DNA from: Cytophagales bacterium
GTDB lineage: Bacteria; Bacteroidota; Bacteroidia; Cytophagales; JAHDFW01
Direction of reading: 5' to 3'
Assembly (NCBI GenBank): GCA_020627945.1
Contig: JAHDFW010000017.1
Span: forward strand, 1 to 36,108
DNA: 36,108 nt
The notes beneath the pieces are model-generated. The model did no database searches and was not told where the DNA came from. It saw only the letters and a list, made by a program, of their open reading frames with translations. Both the position numbers and the translations under genes were made by a program. Position 1 is the first letter of the stretch. Each line of letters begins with the position of its first letter. Shown here piece after piece: positions 34,183 through 36,108 of the stretch.

Positions 34183-36108
34183 ATGACAAAACGCTTACTT
34201 AAAAATATAATCACGCTAGTAATTGGGATCTCTATGTTTCCAATATTCTCAAATGGACAACAGCGACCGTTGATGAATCAATACTTGTACAATATGTACA
34301 TGGTATCTCCGGCGTTTGCAGGGGCGGAAGGGCATTATAATGTGAACTTCATTTACAGAAATCAATGGGCGCAGTTCGGCAAAACAACTTCCAATTATAT
34401 TTCAGGAGACTTTTTAGTAAGTCCAAAATCGGGAGTAGGAATAACGCTAAATGCAGATGCAGCAGGATTAATTTCCACTTCTAACTTAGTAGGGTCTTAT
34501 TCCTATCGTTTTTTGCTTGGACCAACTAAAAGGAGCTATGTTTCCTTCGGAACTTCCTTGGGGCTGTACAGATACGGGGTTGATGCGAACGCAGGACCTA
34601 TCCAAGATTTAAGCGATGTAGTTTTAAGCAATCCGGTTGGAACATCCTTATATGCCGAATTTGGAGGAGCAGTTAGACTAAGAAACGTATATTTTGGGTT
34701 TTCTGCACCGTTAAGATCAGAAGTAAATCAAGGTGTTTATCTTCTAAATTCTGTTAATCGTGGTTTTCTGAAGTGGGACTGGAGATTTAGCAACAATCTT
34801 GTTATAACCCCAAGTACATTCTGGGTGGCTCAAAATAATGGTCAAGCTGGATATGGAGATTTGAATCTTGATTTTTCTTACCAGAAACGATTTAAACTTG
34901 GCTTTGGAGGAAGATCAAATGGAGGAAGAGTTTTTCGTATAGGAATTGCTCCTACAAAAAATCTGTGGTTATCCTATTCTCGTGAGGCAACCCTAGGTTT
35001 TACAAGTCAGAATTACAGTACCAACGAAATTATGTTGAACTGGAGAGGATACAATAAAAAGTTAGACCATATAAGTACTTATACACTTTTTCAGCCTGCT
35101 CCAGCACATAAAGCCTATACGGCTGATTTTGAGGATCACAAAGGGTGGCATTATATGTATGAGTTTGAAAACGAAGAGGATATGGATGATTTCGTGAGTC
35201 ATTTGGACTCTTCCGATCATTGGCTAAATCATAAACTTGCAAAAGATTCTAATATCGCTCTTACCTTAAAGCATGGTGATGACGAAGTAAAGAAATATCG
35301 TTTTGTTACGCTGGATCAAATGGACCGTTACTTTGAAATTACGGACCCTGAGCATCAATTTGTTGTCGATTCTCTTAGAGATAATGAGGATATGATTTTA
35401 GTAATCAAAACTCAATACGGCGATCAAGGGAACTTCCACTTTAGAAAACTTCAGGAATTAGATGAGTTCTTATTGAATTTAGATCAGAATGACCCAGTTC
35501 TTGCCGATCAAATTAGAAAACAAGGTGATTATGAGGTGAAGATTATAGGACAAAGAGGAGAGAAAAAGTACTTGTTTACCACCTTGGAGAAAATGCAAGG
35601 AGACGTTCGTGATGGTAAATTAGATCTTGACGGAATCATGTTGGACGATCAGTTGAAAGATGATGAAGATTTTCAATTGGCTATGATTATGCCAGACGGT
35701 GCTCGAAAGACATATCAGTTCAAGACATTGAAAGAGATGGACGAATTTCTATTAAACCTTGAAAAGACTGACCCGATACTAGCCGATAAGCTTAGAAACA
35801 ATGAAGAGTTTAGTATGGAAGTAGTAGAGTACGGTAAGAAACGATACTTCAAATTCACTTCATTGGAGAACATGAATGAGGTTTGGTTGCTCGAAAGAGA
35901 TAGCAGGCCTATTCTAGATGATAACCTTAAAAGTGATCAAGACTATGTATTGTTAATTAACCATCCAGATGGCACTAAGAAGTCTTACAACTTCCGTACA
36001 CTTGAGGGGATGAACAGATATCTCCTGAACTTGAAGGAGACGGACCCAGAACTTGCGGCTCAACTTAATAGAGATGGAGTGGATCTTGAGATTATAGCAC
36101 CTTCTGGA
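34183..36108 (+). CDS. PorP/SprF-family T9SS outer-membrane protein with repeat extension (partial)
   Basis: The frame is open from ATG 34183 to the window end (642 codons, 3' incomplete). Signal peptide about 1-25 (cut after SNGQ). The PorP/SprF start NQYLYNMYMVSPAFAG (32-47) and about 300 residues of barrel strands follow (RNQWAQFG, GVGITLNADAAG, YVSFGTSLGLYRYG, KLGFGGRSNGG, NLWLSYSREATLGF). A normal member ends near residue 300-330; here the chain continues with seven or more degenerate ~46-residue repeats from about 324. SprF-type proteins act with the T9SS to bring a partner adhesin to the surface; the gene lies 40 bases after an adhesin-like gene. The role of the repeats is unknown. Confidence 0.85.
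   Translation, partial: MTKRLLKNIITLVIGISMFPIFSNGQQRPLMNQYLYNMYMVSPAFAGAEGHYNVNFIYRNQWAQFGKTTSNYISGDFLVSPKSGVGITLNADAAGLISTSNLVGSYSYRFLLGPTKRSYVSFGTSLGLYRYGVDANAGPIQDLSDVVLSNPVGTSLYAEFGGAVRLRNVYFGFSAPLRSEVNQGVYLLNSVNRGFLKWDWRFSNNLVITPSTFWVAQNNGQAGYGDLNLDFSYQKRFKLGFGGRSNGGRVFRIGIAPTKNLWLSYSREATLGFTSQNYSTNEIMLNWRGYNKKLDHISTYTLFQPAPAHKAYTADFEDHKGWHYMYEFENEEDMDDFVSHLDSSDHWLNHKLAKDSNIALTLKHGDDEVKKYRFVTLDQMDRYFEITDPEHQFVVDSLRDNEDMILVIKTQYGDQGNFHFRKLQELDEFLLNLDQNDPVLADQIRKQGDYEVKIIGQRGEKKYLFTTLEKMQGDVRDGKLDLDGIMLDDQLKDDEDFQLAMIMPDGARKTYQFKTLKEMDEFLLNLEKTDPILADKLRNNEEFSMEVVEYGKKRYFKFTSLENMNEVWLLERDSRPILDDNLKSDQDYVLLINHPDGTKKSYNFRTLEGMNRYLLNLKETDPELAAQLNRDGVDLEIIAPSG
35158..36108 (+). repeat. Seven or more ~46-residue repeats after the PorP barrel
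   Basis: Unit starts at residues about 326, 372, 418, 463, 511, 556 and 602 (spacings 44-48). The pattern is Y-x-F-x-T-L-x-x-M-x-x-F/Y-L-x-N-L, then a DP-x-LAD-x-LR helix, then a charged turn (D-G/Y-x-x-K) before the next Y-x-F. Examples: YRFVTLDQMDRYF, YQFKTLKEMDEFLLNL, YNFRTLEGMNRYLLNL. Copies diverge, as in an old tandem array. I recognise no named domain. The array continues beyond the window. Confidence 0.9.

Noticed and set aside
35030-35242. 70-codon minus-strand open frame near the window end
   Set aside because: It is antisense to the PorP repeat-extension frame, which is open for 642 codons.

Overview
The window looks like chromosomal DNA of a free-living, probably marine member of Bacteroidota (Flavobacteriales-like). 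Evidence: AT-rich genes with little Shine-Dalgarno signal; several -7 promoter boxes of the Bacteroidota type TAnnTTTG; a type IX secretion (T9SS) cargo with a gliding-motility-type C-terminal domain followed by a PorP/SprF-family gene; a DUF6265 lipoprotein, a CCC-motif/DUF2752 gene pair and a four-helix-bundle S23 protein. There is no tRNA, rRNA, CRISPR array, insertion sequence or phage gene. Most of the window is housekeeping; the ends are more accessory.

Layout. (1) 1-3873: an S23-type four-helix-bundle protein and a short DnaE-family polymerase, probably an error-prone second copy. (2) 4140-9273: a monocistronic secreted 128-aa protein with its own promoter and strong terminator, a PAS-SpoIIE phosphatase, an SUI1/YciH protein, an EEP-family lipoprotein coupled to a putative outer-membrane protein, and a beta-barrel gene that converges on and overlaps thiH. 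(3) 9257-16089, minus strand: a thiamine operon in transcription order promoter, TPP riboswitch, thiS, thiC, DUF6265 lipoprotein, TenI/ThiE-like, thiD, thiE, thiG, thiH. thiF is not in the window. (4) 16102-18161: a secreted helical protein and the CCC-motif/DUF2752 pair. (5) 18202-18311: small SRP RNA with its promoter and U-tract. (6) 18361-23594: transaldolase, a 67-aa conserved protein, ftsE, a phosphodiester glycosidase and mutS. (7) 23675-25184, minus strand: sulfotransferase and a secreted protein. (8) 25336-27916: nadC with a YcxB-like, a TerB-like and a secreted protein. (9) 27926-30081, minus strand: two glycosyltransferases. (10) 30142-36108: a 1302-aa T9SS adhesin-like protein, then a PorP/SprF protein that runs off the window.

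How they work together. The thi operon makes both halves of thiamine phosphate (HMP-PP from ThiC and ThiD, thiazole phosphate from ThiG, ThiH and ThiS, joined by ThiE) under TPP riboswitch control. The adhesin and PorP genes, 40 bases apart, look like a dedicated T9SS cargo and its outer-membrane partner, as known for SprB/SprF. The most unusual object is that PorP/SprF protein: after the normal barrel it carries at least seven tandem degenerate repeats of about 46 residues and is still open at the window end. A second theme is very short leaders: the SRP RNA fixes the distance from the -7 box to the RNA start, and applying that ruler makes nadC (GTG start) appear leaderless and the SUI1 and EEP-lipoprotein mRNAs nearly so.
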